Assembly: GCF_014251315.1 (NCBI RefSeq) | Contig: NZ_CP059185.1 | Location: forward strand, 267,017-331,016 | Direction of reading: 5' to 3' | DNA length: 64,000 bases | Source: Blattabacterium cuenoti | GTDB taxonomy: Bacteria; Bacteroidota; Bacteroidia; Flavobacteriales; Blattabacteriaceae | Shown: positions 1 to 9,458 of the stretch, piece by piece | How the letters are laid out: every line of letters starts with the position of its first letter | Numbering within the stretch: position 1 is the stretch's first letter | Made by a program: the position numbers and the translations under genes | Notes under the pieces: model-generated | Database searches by the model: none | Seen by the model: the letters and a program-made list of their open reading frames with translations, nothing else | Told to the model about the DNA's origin: nothing

Positions 1-2
1 AT

Positions 3-917
3 GTATTAATATTGATAATGACTACATTGTATATGGGTTGTATTGGATTTATAGATGATTATATTAAAATTAAACATAATAAAAAAGGACTTAGTATAAT
101 GGGAAAAATATTCAGCCAGATTTTATTAGGAATTTTTATTGGAATCACTATGTACTTTAATACAAACATTTCTATTCAAAAACAAAAAATAGAATCACAA
201 GATTCACACTTTTCGAAAAAAAAAGAATTTGGGTTCAAAACCACTATTCCTATTTTTTCTTACACATGTCATAATAATGAATTTAACTATGCTTATCTTT
301 TAAGTTGGTATAATAAAAAATGGAAGAAATATGCATGGATTATTTTTATTCCTGTTGTTATTGTAATTATAACATTTTTATCCAATGGAGCTAATATAAC
401 TGATGGAATAGACGGATTAACAGCTGGAATTTCTTCTATTATTTTTGCTACATTATCTTTATTATCTATTATTTCCAGTAATAAAATATATTCCTATTAT
501 TTTCATTTTATATATATTCCTCATCTAGAAGAAATCATCATATTCTCTTTTTCTTTTTTAGGATCTTTGATCAGTTTTCTTTGGTATAATACTTATCCAG
601 CTCAAATTTTCATGGGAGATACTGGTAGTTTAACTATAGGAGGAGTTATCGCTACACTAGCTATTATAAATAGAAAAGAATTAATATTGCCTATTTTATG
701 TGGAATTTTTTTTATAGAAAATATTTCTGTAATCATACAAGTATTGTATTTTAAATATTCTAAAAAAAAATATGGCATAGGAAAAAGAATTTTTCTCATG
801 GCTCCTTTACATCATCATTTTCAAAAACTAGGATATCATGAAAATAAAATTTTCAATCGTTTTATTATTATACAAATGATGCTCTCTATGTTAGTATTTA
901 TTTTATTAATTATATAA
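3..917 (+). CDS. mraY: MraY, phospho-N-acetylmuramoyl-pentapeptide transferase (5' end outside window)
   Basis: Integral membrane enzyme that transfers phospho-MurNAc-pentapeptide from UDP to undecaprenyl phosphate, making lipid I. The reading frame runs open through the left edge, so the start lies upstream and about 305 codons are visible. Family motifs seen: GFIDDYIK near the visible start, NITDGIDGL (about visible residue 128), FMGDTGSLTIGG (about 200) and PLHHHFQKLG (about 265), which carry the catalytic Asp residues and the HHH motif, among several hydrophobic segments. It is followed after 11 bases by murD, in the usual dcw order. Family identity is very secure. The true N-terminus cannot be given. 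Confidence 0.95.
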   Translation, partial: VLILIMTTLYMGCIGFIDDYIKIKHNKKGLSIMGKIFSQILLGIFIGITMYFNTNISIQKQKIESQDSHFSKKKEFGFKTTIPIFSYTCHNNEFNYAYLLSWYNKKWKKYAWIIFIPVVIVIITFLSNGANITDGIDGLTAGISSIIFATLSLLSIISSNKIYSYYFHFIYIPHLEEIIIFSFSFLGSLISFLWYNTYPAQIFMGDTGSLTIGGVIATLAIINRKELILPILCGIFFIENISVIIQVLYFKYSKKKYGIGKRIFLMAPLHHHFQKLGYHENKIFNRFIIIQMMLSMLVFILLII

Positions 918-928
918 AAAAAATAAAA

Positions 929-2292
929 ATGAAAAAAAAATTCATAATTGTATTAGGTGGAGGAGAAAGTGGAGTAGGCGCAGCTTTACTAGCTAAAAAA
1001 AATGGATTAAAAATATTTTTATCGGATTCTGGAATGATTCTAAATAAATATAAAAAAATTTTAGTAAGAAATAGAATTCCTTTTGAAGAGAAAGGACATA
1101 CAGAAAATATAATTATTCGAAACGCTATTAAAGTAATAAAAAGTCCTGGAATTTCTTCTAAAAAGAATCCTTTGATAAAAAAAATTGATTTTTTGGGGAT
1201 TCCTATACAATCCGAATTAGAATTCGGTAAAAGTTATATCGAAAACTCCTATGTTATCGGAATTACAGGAAGTAATGGAAAAACAACAACTTGTTCTATT
1301 ATTTATAAAATTCTTAAAAAAAAAGGAATGAATGTAGGAGTAGCAGGAAATATTGGACATAGTTTTTCTAAAGAAGTCATAAAAAAAAAGATGTTTATAT
1401 ATTAGAAATGAGTAGTTTTCAATTAGATGATTGTTTCAATTTCCGTACAAATATTGCAGTATTATTAAACATAACAAGAGATCATTTAAATAGATATGAT
1501 GATATTGAAAATTATATTGATTCCAAATTTAGAATAGCAACTTTTCAAAAAAAAGAAGATATTTTCATTTATAATCATGATGATCCTATTATAAGAAAGG
1601 GGTTAAAAAAATATCCTGTTATATCTCGTTGCATTCCTTTTTCTATAAAGGAAGAATTACATATGGGGGCTTATATAAAAGATCAAAAAATATTTATTCG
1701 AAATCAAAAAAATCAAGAAATATATTTTCTAAATGTGAAAGATATTCCTTTAATAGGAGATCATAATTTATATAATATTCTAGCTTCATTAATTATATCC
1801 GAAATATTAAACGTAAAAAAAGAATTAATAATTTCTATACTATTAAAATTAAAATCTATAGAACATCGTATGGAAAAAATACTAAATATGAATGGAATAC
1901 AATTCATTAATGATTCTAAAGCTACTAATGTTAATGCAGTTTTTTATGCATTAAAAAGTATGAATGCACCTATTATATGGATAGCTGGAGGAGAAGACAA
2001 AGGAAACAATTATGTAGAATTAATTCCTTTGGTTAAAAAAAAAGTGAAAGCTTTAATTTGTTTAGGAAAAAACAATAAAAAAATTTTGAATTTTTTTAAG
2101 AATATCATTGATATTGTTTTGGAAACAAAAAATATTAAAAAAGCTGTTTACATGGCTTATATATTGTCTTCTCATGGAGACAATATTTTATTCTCTCCTG
2201 CTTGTTCCAGCTTTGATCTTTTTAAAGATTATAAGGAAAGAGGAAATAAATTTAAACAAGAAGTAAGAAAACTGATTTATGAAAATTTATGA
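929..2292 (+). CDS. murD: MurD, UDP-MurNAc-L-alanine:D-glutamate ligase, broken by a -1 frameshift in a poly(A) tract
   Basis: Cytoplasmic ATP-dependent ligase that adds D-Glu to UDP-MurNAc-L-Ala. The 5' part (929-1405) carries the N-terminal nucleotide-binding domain and the P-loop GSNGKTTT (residues 113-120) but stops at TAG 1403. The 3' part, open in the -1 frame, continues with DVYILEMSSFQLDD, NDSKATN, AGGEDKG and SPACSSFDLFKDY, the normal central and C-terminal MurD motifs. Joining the frames with one added A at 1381-1389 gives about 454 residues, the family length, with nothing else missing. The 3' end overlaps ftsW by 14 bases. Peptidoglycan synthesis needs MurD and the rest of the pathway is intact, so I infer that functional protein is still made by transcript or ribosome slippage; a sequencing error or true loss is possible. 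Confidence 0.9.
1381..1389 (+). other. A9 tract at the murD frameshift
   Basis: Nine A residues followed by G. The upstream frame reads AAA AAA AAG ATG and meets TAG 15 bases on. The downstream frame starts at GAT 1390. Ten A residues would join the two frames exactly. The end of the tract is A AAA AAG in the zero frame, the same heptamer as the classical dnaX -1 shift site. Any one-A loss in such a tract would create that heptamer, so it is not proof of programmed shifting. Confidence 0.85.
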
Positions 2293-3481
2293 AAAAATAG
2301 ACCTATTTTTAGATAAATATATAAAAGGAGATAAATATTTATGGGCTTTTATATCTTTATTGGCTATATTTTCTTTTTTGCCAGTTTATTCTGCTAGTAC
2401 AAACTTAGTTGCTACATATGGAGGAACAAATACAGTATTTAGTTATTTATTTAAACATGCTCTTTTTCTGTTAGTTGGGTTTTGTATTCTTTTTTTTACT
2501 CAATTTATAGACTACAAATATTTTTACCGTATGTCTATTATTTCTATGCCTATAGTCTTTATTTTATTGATCTTTACTATGAGTCAGAGAAAAGAATTAG
2601 ATGGGGTGAATGCTTCTCGTTGGTTACATATTCCTATTATTAATATATCTTTTCAAACTTCTAGTATCGCTGGATTAGTTCTTTTCATTTATTGTGCCAG
2701 ATACTTAGCTCAAAAAAAGAAAAAACGAATAAATTTTATAAATTCTTTTTTACCTTTGTTGTTTCCAATATTTTTTATTATCGGACTAATTTTTCCTGCT
2801 AATGGCTCTACTGCTGTTATTATTTTTATATCCGTTTTAATTTTACTTTTTATAGGAGGATATCCATTCACAAGTGTTATAGGAGTTCTGTTCATGGGAA
2901 TTCTATTTGCAGGAATATATATTTATTCTGTTATAAAATGGGGATATAAAAAACCCATGAATAGGGTTTATACATGGAAAAGTCGTATAGAAAAATTTTT
3001 GGATCATGAATCTGAAGAAAGTTATCAAATGAAACAATCTAAAACGGCTATTGTTTTAGGAAATAAATTTGGACGTGGTCCTGGTAAGAGTGTTTTAAAG
3101 GCTTTTTTACCACAATCTTCTTCAGATTTTATATATGCTATCATAATAGAAGAATATGGATCTGTTGGAGGTGTAATTCTTTTATTCATTTATATATTAA
3201 TTCTGATGAGAATTATGATAATAGCTACGAAAGTACAAAATTATTTTTGTTCTTTATTGGTACTTGCTGTTGGTTTACCTATTATTAATCAAGCACTCAT
3301 TAATATGGGAATAGCTGTTGGTTTATTTCCAGTAACAGGACAAACTTTACCACTGATTAGTGCAGGAGGAACTTCTATGTGGGTTACTTTTTTTAGTTTT
3401 GGTATCATATTAAGTGTCAGTAGAATGATACATAAAAATTCAAATGATGGAACTCAAATTATCACTCATCATGAATCATGA
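2279..3481 (+). CDS. ftsW: FtsW, divisome lipid II polymerase / SEDS protein
   Basis: SEDS-family membrane protein of the division septum, which polymerises lipid II together with a class B penicillin-binding protein. The 400-residue product has about ten hydrophobic segments. It contains NASRWLHIP (about 110-118), a large polar loop near 215-275 and the C-terminal signature GQTLPLISAGGTSMW (about 352-366), all typical of FtsW/RodA. The position between murD and murG marks it as FtsW rather than RodA. The ATG overlaps the murD 3' end by 14 bases, and the stop overlaps the murG start by 11, so the three are probably translationally coupled. Confidence 0.95.
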   Translation: MKIYEKIDLFLDKYIKGDKYLWAFISLLAIFSFLPVYSASTNLVATYGGTNTVFSYLFKHALFLLVGFCILFFTQFIDYKYFYRMSIISMPIVFILLIFTMSQRKELDGVNASRWLHIPIINISFQTSSIAGLVLFIYCARYLAQKKKKRINFINSFLPLLFPIFFIIGLIFPANGSTAVIIFISVLILLFIGGYPFTSVIGVLFMGILFAGIYIYSVIKWGYKKPMNRVYTWKSRIEKFLDHESEESYQMKQSKTAIVLGNKFGRGPGKSVLKAFLPQSSSDFIYAIIIEEYGSVGGVILLFIYILILMRIMIIATKVQNYFCSLLVLAVGLPIINQALINMGIAVGLFPVTGQTLPLISAGGTSMWVTFFSFGIILSVSRMIHKNSNDGTQIITHHES

Positions 3482-4588
3482 TATTTCACCTAGATCACCT
3501 AGAATTATTATTGGATGTGGAGGAACCGGAGGTCACATATATCCAGGAATAGCTATTGCTAATGAACTAAAAAAAAAATTCCAAAAACCAATATTTTGTT
3601 TATAGGATCTAAAAATCATATGGAAATGCGAGAAATTCCAAAATTTGGATATTCCATTGAAAAAATTTGTATTTCAGGTGGAAAAAATAAATTTCTTTCT
3701 ATATCAGGTTTTATTTTAGTTATAGAACTAATATATAGTTTTTTTTTAGCAAAAAAAATTATTAAAAAATTTGCTCCAGATATAGTTATAGGAACAGGTG
3801 GATTTGTCAGTTTTCCTACCTTATATGCCGCAAAAAAAAATAAAATCCCTATTTTGATTCAAGAACAAAATTCTTTTCCTGGATTAACAAATAGAATATT
3901 TTCTCGTTACGCGAATAAGATATGTATTGCTTACGAACAAGCACAAAAATATTTTCCAAAAGAAAAGACTATCATAACTGGAAATCCAGTACGATCTGAA
4001 ATATTACAACAATTACCTAGTAAAGAAAAAGCTTGTATTCATTTAGGATTAAAAATTACAAGACCTATTATTTTATCTATAGGAGGAAGTCAAGGGTCTA
4101 ATAGTATGAATAATGCTTGGATAAAAGGATTAAAAAAGATAATAGAATTGGATATGCAACTGATTTGGCAGGTGGGAAAATTTGATTTTCATAAGATTAA
4201 AAAAAATAAAATGTCTCATCATTCGAATATTCTTTTCATGGAATTTATAGAAAATATACCTACATGTTATGCTGCGGCAGATATCATTGTATCTAGAGCT
4301 GGAGCTTTAACTATATCAGAAATATGTTTAATAGGAAAACCATATATATTAATCCCTTTTCCTTGGTCTTCAAATGATCATCAAAATCAAAATGCTAAAA
4401 TATTAGAAGAAAAAGAGGCGGCTTTAATTATAAAAAATGAGGAAATAGAGAAAAAATTAGTGAATTCTGTTATACAATTAATGAATAATTCTAGCATGAA
4501 AAAAAAAATGAGTAGAAATATATTAGAATTAGGAAAACCTAAAGCAACAAACGATATTGTAAACGAGATTTTACAAATTATTTTATGA
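3471..4588 (+). CDS. murG: MurG, lipid II-forming GlcNAc transferase, broken by a -1 frameshift in a poly(A) tract
   Basis: Membrane-associated glycosyltransferase that adds GlcNAc to lipid I to give lipid II. The start is ATG 3471, inside the ftsW end. The first frame encodes the N-terminal glycine loop GCGGTGGH (residues 15-22) and is then lost at an A10 tract, ending at TAG 3602-3604. The second frame resumes with NILFIGSKNHMEMR and runs to 4588 with GTGGFVSFP, EQNSFPGLTNR, GNPVR, SIGGSQGS and SRAGALT, all MurG motifs. With one A added the product is about 372 residues, normal for the family. The long 3' frame taken alone would lack the essential N-terminal loop and would begin at a doubtful TTG. 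I infer slippage-rescued expression, as for murD; error or loss are the alternatives. Confidence 0.9.
3569..3578 (+). other. A10 tract at the murG frameshift
   Basis: Ten A residues between CT and TT. The incoming frame reads AAA AAA AAA TTC and soon terminates. The required frame reads ATT CCA from 3578. Eleven A residues, or a -1 slip on A AAA AAA, restores the reading frame. The direction and size of the defect are the same as in murD and argH. Confidence 0.85.
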
Positions 4589-4592
4589 TTTT

Positions 4593-5987
4593 ATGAACTT
4601 AAATCAAATTGATTCTTTTTATTTTATAGGAATAGGAGGGATGGGAATGAGTTCCCTAGCTAGATATTTTCATACTATGGGGAAAACTGTTTGTGGTCAT
4701 GATCAGAATAGAACCTTTTTAACAAAAGAATTAGAAAAAGAAGGGATATCTATCAATTATCATGATAGTATAGAAATATTACCTAAATGGGTCTTATCCA
4801 AACAATGTTTGATTGTGTATACTCCAGCCATTCCTAGTCATCATAAACAATGGATATTTTTAAAAGAACATGGAAAAAATATAAAAAAACGTTCTCAAGT
4901 ATTATCTTTAATTACAGATAATGAAATTTGTATAGCCATAGGAGGAACACATGGAAAAACAACTACTTGTACCTTGTTAGGACACATTTTATATAGTGTA
5001 GGAATAAATGTGACTGCTTTTTTAGGAGGAATATCTGAAAATTATCAATCAAATTTGATATTGAATAATATATTGAATAGAAAAAAAATTTTTTTAGTGG
5101 AAGCCGATGAATTTGATCACTCTTTTTTATATCTCTCTCCTAATATAGCGTGTATAACGTCTTTTGATCAAGATCATGTAGACACTTATCCAAGAAAAGA
5201 ATTCTTGGAAAAGGCTTATATAGCTTTTTCAAATAGAATAAAAAAACCATATAAAAAAATATTTCTTTGTCAAGAAGAATCTTTTCGATTCAATAACGCT
5301 ATATATTATTCTGTGCTAAAAAAAGAAAATTATTATTCCAATCATCTTTATATAAAAAAAAATAAATGGTATTTTGATTTTCATACTCCTAGAGAAATAT
5401 GGAAATCTTTGCCTTTACCTATTCCAGGTAAACATAATTTAAAAAACGTTACTGCAGCATTAGCTATATCTGACTATCTAAAAATTCCTAAAGAAAAAAT
5501 CAGAAAAGCTTTATTTTTATTTAAAGGAATCAAAAGAAGATATTCCATTCATTATCAATCTTCAAAAAAAATATATATAGATGATTATGCACATCATCCT
5601 ACAGAAATCAATGCTTTAATCTCTACTGTAAGAGATTGTTTTCCAAATAAAAAAATATTGGGTATTTTTCAACCTCATTTATTTAGCAGAACTAAATTTT
5701 TTGAGGAATCTTTTGCAAAAAGTTTAGAACATCTTGATATTTTAATTTTACTAGATATTTATCCAGCTAGAGAATTACCCATAAAAAATGGAATTAATTC
5801 TAATAGTTTGTTAGAAAAAATAGAAATGAATTCTAAAGAAGTATCTACTATTTCCAAAGTTTTAGAAAAGATTGAAAAAAAACATTTTGATATTATTCTG
5901 ACAATGGGAGCTGGGGATATAGATACTTTAATTATTCCTATTAAAAAATGGTTGAATAAACGATATGGATCAATAAATGAAAAATAA
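4593..5987 (+). CDS. murC: MurC, UDP-N-acetylmuramate:L-alanine ligase
   Basis: Cytoplasmic ATP-dependent ligase that adds L-Ala to UDP-MurNAc, the first amino acid of the stem peptide. Its 464 residues show GIGGMGMSSLAR (about 13-24, N-terminal UDP-binding domain), the P-loop GGTHGKTTT (about 117-125), EADEFDHSF (about 175-183) and DDYAHHPTE (about 330-338), the diagnostic Mur-ligase and MurC motifs. It starts at ATG 4593, four bases after the murG stop. Its last 11 bases overlap ftsQ. Length and motifs are complete and the frame is intact despite many A runs. Confidence 0.96.
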   Translation: MNLNQIDSFYFIGIGGMGMSSLARYFHTMGKTVCGHDQNRTFLTKELEKEGISINYHDSIEILPKWVLSKQCLIVYTPAIPSHHKQWIFLKEHGKNIKKRSQVLSLITDNEICIAIGGTHGKTTTCTLLGHILYSVGINVTAFLGGISENYQSNLILNNILNRKKIFLVEADEFDHSFLYLSPNIACITSFDQDHVDTYPRKEFLEKAYIAFSNRIKKPYKKIFLCQEESFRFNNAIYYSVLKKENYYSNHLYIKKNKWYFDFHTPREIWKSLPLPIPGKHNLKNVTAALAISDYLKIPKEKIRKALFLFKGIKRRYSIHYQSSKKIYIDDYAHHPTEINALISTVRDCFPNKKILGIFQPHLFSRTKFFEESFAKSLEHLDILILLDIYPARELPIKNGINSNSLLEKIEMNSKEVSTISKVLEKIEKKHFDIILTMGAGDIDTLIIPIKKWLNKRYGSINEK

Positions 5988-6705
5988 TAAAACATTCTTT
6001 ATCCTTATTTTATTCTTATATATGATTTGTATCATATCACTTTTTTATTTTTCTCAAAAAACACATAGAAACAGGATTTTAAAAAAATTTAATATTGTCA
6101 TTGATCCCTTATCTAAAAATCATTTTGTAAATGAAGAAATTATTAAAAACATTCTATTTTATAAAACAAAAAAAATTGAAAAAAAAATCGGTCAATTATG
6201 TATATTGAGAATGGAAAGAAAATTAAATAATTACCCTTTTATAAAAAAATCTGAAGTGTTTCTTAGTGTAGATGGAACTCTTAACATTAAAATTTGGCAA
6301 AAAGAACCCTTATTAAGAATCAAAAATGGAAATAAAGAATATTATCTTACTAAAGATGCGGATAATTTAGAACTTTCTTCTTTTTATTCATCAAAAGTTA
6401 TCTTAGCAAAAGGACCTTTTTCAAAAGAAGAAAAAAAATATTTAACGAATTTAGTAAAATTTATAAATTCAGATGAGTTATTAAAAAATCAAATTATTAG
6501 TATAAAAAAAAATAATAAAAATTCATTCGTTTTAATTCCAAAAATCGGAAATCATCATATTATATTAGGAAATATAAAGAATTTTAAAAATAAATTGAAT
6601 AAATTAAAAGCATTTTATAAGCAATATCTTAATAAGATAGATATTAATCAATATCAAAGTATTGATTTACAATATAAAGACCAAATAGTCGCAAAAAAAA
6701 GATAA
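5977..6705 (+). CDS. ftsQ: FtsQ-like division protein
   Basis: Predicted single-pass inner membrane protein of the divisome. The 242-residue product has a short basic N-terminus, one hydrophobic segment at about residues 7-25, then a periplasmic part with a POTRA-like stretch (NIVIDPLSKNHFVNEEIIKN, then RMERKLNNYPFIKKSEVFLS and KIWQKEPLLRI). Sequence conservation in FtsQ is weak, so the call rests on this architecture and on its place between murC and ftsA, the standard location. It overlaps murC by 11 bases; ftsA starts 4 bases after its stop. It is somewhat short for the family. Confidence 0.85.
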   Translation: MKNNKTFFILILFLYMICIISLFYFSQKTHRNRILKKFNIVIDPLSKNHFVNEEIIKNILFYKTKKIEKKIGQLCILRMERKLNNYPFIKKSEVFLSVDGTLNIKIWQKEPLLRIKNGNKEYYLTKDADNLELSSFYSSKVILAKGPFSKEEKKYLTNLVKFINSDELLKNQIISIKKNNKNSFVLIPKIGNHHIILGNIKNFKNKLNKLKAFYKQYLNKIDINQYQSIDLQYKDQIVAKKR

Positions 6706-6709
6706 GTCT

Positions 6710-8071
6710 ATGGAATATCAAGATATAGCTATAGGTCTTGATGTGGGGACCACGAAGATTGTAGCTATGGTAGGAAGGAGAAATGAATATAATAAAATTG
6801 AGATCTTAGGCATAGGTAGATCTAAAAGTGTAGGTGTGCATAGAGGGGTTGTAAATAATATAACTCAAACAATTGAAGCTATTCGTGAAGCCGTGTCTGA
6901 AGCTGAACATAGTTCTGGTTTAAAAATAAAAGAAGTTATTGTTGGAATAGCAGGACAACATATTAGAAGTTTACAACATAATGATTATATTACTAGATTA
7001 GATTTTGAAAATGTCATCAGTCAAAAAGATATACAAAAATTAATAGATCAAGTCCATAAATTGGTCATGCAACCAGGAGAAGAAATAATTCATGTTCTTC
7101 CACAAGAATATAAAGTTGATAGTCAAGCAGAAATAGTAGAACCGATAGGAATGTATGGAAGTCGTTTAGAAGCAAATTTTCATGTAGTAGTAGGACAAAT
7201 TTCTTCTATACGGAATATTGGAATATGTGTAAAAGCTGCAGGATTGAATTTATCTGGAATGACTTTAGAACCTTTAGCTTCTGCTGAAGCTGTATTAAGC
7301 ACCGAAGAAAGAGAAGCAGGTGTTGCTTTAGTGGATATAGGAGGTGGAACTACGGATATTGCTATATTTAAAGATAATATTATCCGTCATACTGCCGTGA
7401 TTCCTTTTGGTGGAAATGTCATTACTGAAAATATCAAAACAGATTGTTTGATTATTGAACGGCAAGCAGAATTACTAAAAATAAAATTTGGATCTGCATG
7501 GCCAGGAGAAAATAAGGAAACAGAAATTGTTTGTATTCCTGGATTAAGAGGTCGTGATCCTAAAGAAATTTCTTTAAAACACCTTTCCCAAATGATTCAT
7601 ACACGAGTATGTGAAATTTTGGAACAAGTAAATGTAGAAATAAAAAATTATGGAAATGAAGAACAAAAGAAAAGACTAATAGCAGGATTAGTCATGACTG
7701 GTGGAGGTTCTCAACTAAAACATGTTCGTCCATTAACAGAATATATTACTGGCATGGATGTTCGTATAGGTTATTCTAATGAACACATTGCAGGAGGAGA
7801 AAACGGTCTTATAAGTCATCCAGAATACGCTACGTCTATAGGATTGGTAATTAAAGGACTTGATGATAAAAAAAAATATCTTTGTACAAACGTAGATATG
7901 GTACATAAACATGATGAAAATTATGAGTTTATTTCTACAAAATTTTATAATAAAAATCGTAGATTAAATTCTGAAGAAGATCAGAAAAAGAAAAAAAATA
8001 AAAAAAAATCAAAATCTTTTCTTGAAATTTGGGCAGATAAGTTCCGTCAAATATTAAATGATACAGAATAA
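6710..8071 (+). CDS. ftsA: FtsA, actin-like division protein
   Basis: Actin-fold ATPase that tethers FtsZ filaments to the inner membrane. Seen in its 453 residues: phosphate-1 motif GLDVGTTKI (about 9-17), VDIGGGTTDIAIF (about 209-221) and VMTGGGSQL (about 329-337). A lysine-rich linker near 425-438 is followed by an amphipathic C-terminal helix, SFLEIWADKFRQIL, of the membrane-targeting kind. It lies directly before ftsZ, whose ATG is 12 bases downstream, so the two proteins are likely made from one message. Confidence 0.96.
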   Translation: MEYQDIAIGLDVGTTKIVAMVGRRNEYNKIEILGIGRSKSVGVHRGVVNNITQTIEAIREAVSEAEHSSGLKIKEVIVGIAGQHIRSLQHNDYITRLDFENVISQKDIQKLIDQVHKLVMQPGEEIIHVLPQEYKVDSQAEIVEPIGMYGSRLEANFHVVVGQISSIRNIGICVKAAGLNLSGMTLEPLASAEAVLSTEEREAGVALVDIGGGTTDIAIFKDNIIRHTAVIPFGGNVITENIKTDCLIIERQAELLKIKFGSAWPGENKETEIVCIPGLRGRDPKEISLKHLSQMIHTRVCEILEQVNVEIKNYGNEEQKKRLIAGLVMTGGGSQLKHVRPLTEYITGMDVRIGYSNEHIAGGENGLISHPEYATSIGLVIKGLDDKKKYLCTNVDMVHKHDENYEFISTKFYNKNRRLNSEEDQKKKKNKKKSKSFLEIWADKFRQILNDTE

Positions 8072-8082
8072 TAAATCATGAA

Positions 8083-9450
8083 ATGAAAAAAGAAGATTTT
8101 ATACGAACAAAAAAAGAAAACGTTCAATTTGGATTTTCAAAAAATCGTTCAGCTTCCATAAAAGTAATTGGAGTAGGAGGAGGAGGAAGTAATGCTTTAA
8201 GTTATATGTTTGAACAAGGAATTACTGGTGTAGATTTTATAGCGTGTAATACGGATGCACAAGCATTAAATAATAATCCAGTACCTATAAAAATTCAATT
8301 AGGAGCTTCTATTACAGAAGGGTTAGGTGCTGGAGCAGATCCAGAAGTAGGAGAAAAAGCCGCGTTAGAAAGTTTGGAAGAAATAAAAAGTATTTTAGAT
8401 TCTAACACTAAAATGACCTTCATTACAGCAGGAATGGGTGGTGGAACGGGAACTGGGGCTGCTCCAATTATTGCAAATATTTCTAAAGAAAAAGGAATTC
8501 TTACTGTGGGAATCGTAACGATTCCATTTCATTTTGAAGGAAAAATGAGATTACAGCAAGCTCAAAAGGGAATAGAAGCATTGAGAAAAAATGTGGATTC
8601 TCTCATCGTTATTAATAATGATAAATTGAGAGAATTATATGGAAATCTAGGATTCAAAGCTGGTTTTTCTAAAGCTGATGAAGTTTTAACTACTGCAGCT
8701 AAGGGTATAGCAGAAGTCATTACTCATCATTATAAACAAAATATAGATTTAAGAGATACAAGAACCGTTCTTAAAGAAAGCGGAACAGCTGTTATGGGTT
8801 CTGCTATTGCTGTTGGAGAAAATCGAGCAAAAGAAGCAGTTGTTCAAGCTTTAGATTCTCCATTATTGAATGATAACAAGATTACGGGAGCCAAAAATGT
8901 TCTTCTTCTTATTGTTTCAGGAAAAATAGAAATTACTATAGATGAAATAGGAATTATAAGTGATTACATACAAGCTGAAGCAGGTAACAATGCCAACATT
9001 ATTATGGGGTTAGGAGAAGATGAAGGTTTAGAAGAAAGTATTTCAGTTACTATAGTCGCTACGGGGTTTCCTACGGAAATACAGCGGTCTATTAATCATG
9101 AAGAAAAAAAAATATTTCATAGGTTAGAAGAACCTTATGAACAAAGATTAAAAAAAATGGAAGAACCTCATTCTTATTCTAAACGAATTGATCCTTTTTT
9201 TTCAAAAACTTATTCAAATTCAAAATCAAATCATTTAGATAAATCTTATTCTAAGAAGAAAAAAGACGATTTTTCATCGAATCAAAAAAAAAACATTTTT
9301 GATCAGTCTATAAATTCAAATTTTTTTATAGAAAAAAAACATAAAAAATATATGTTAGAAGATAATTTTGATCTTCCTATTTCATACAATAAAAATGAAA
9401 AAATATTAAAAAGTTGCATTCATAAAAAAGAAAATAATACAAATCAATAG
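8083..9450 (+). CDS. ftsZ: FtsZ, tubulin-like division GTPase
   Basis: Forms the cytokinetic ring. Visible motifs in the 455-residue protein: GVGGGGSNAL (about 29-38), the tubulin signature GMGGGTGTGAAP (about 117-128) and the T7-loop region FSKADEVLTTAAKG (about 199-212). The globular domain ends near residue 325 and is followed by a long, low-complexity, Ser/Lys/Asn-rich tail. I do not recognise a clear canonical FtsZ C-terminal peptide in that tail. The start is ATG 8083; another ATG at 8078 is followed at once by TGA. Confidence 0.97.
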   Translation: MKKEDFIRTKKENVQFGFSKNRSASIKVIGVGGGGSNALSYMFEQGITGVDFIACNTDAQALNNNPVPIKIQLGASITEGLGAGADPEVGEKAALESLEEIKSILDSNTKMTFITAGMGGGTGTGAAPIIANISKEKGILTVGIVTIPFHFEGKMRLQQAQKGIEALRKNVDSLIVINNDKLRELYGNLGFKAGFSKADEVLTTAAKGIAEVITHHYKQNIDLRDTRTVLKESGTAVMGSAIAVGENRAKEAVVQALDSPLLNDNKITGAKNVLLLIVSGKIEITIDEIGIISDYIQAEAGNNANIIMGLGEDEGLEESISVTIVATGFPTEIQRSINHEEKKIFHRLEEPYEQRLKKMEEPHSYSKRIDPFFSKTYSNSKSNHLDKSYSKKKKDDFSSNQKKNIFDQSINSNFFIEKKHKKYMLEDNFDLPISYNKNEKILKSCIHKKENNTNQ

Positions 9451-9458
9451 TTTGATTG

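Noticed and set aside
1384-1390. Proven programmed -1 ribosomal frameshift site in murD
   Set aside because: The A AAA AAG heptamer fits, but no convincing downstream stem-loop or upstream Shine-Dalgarno-like stimulator is visible, and any one-A loss would create the heptamer.
1408-2292. Separate 294-residue protein starting at ATG 1408
   Set aside because: It begins in mid-domain of MurD (MSSFQLDD) and continues the upstream fragment exactly; it is the 3' part of murD.
3596-4588. Complete 330-residue MurG starting at TTG 3596
   Set aside because: It would lack the essential GCGGTGGH loop, which is found just upstream in the other frame from ATG 3471.
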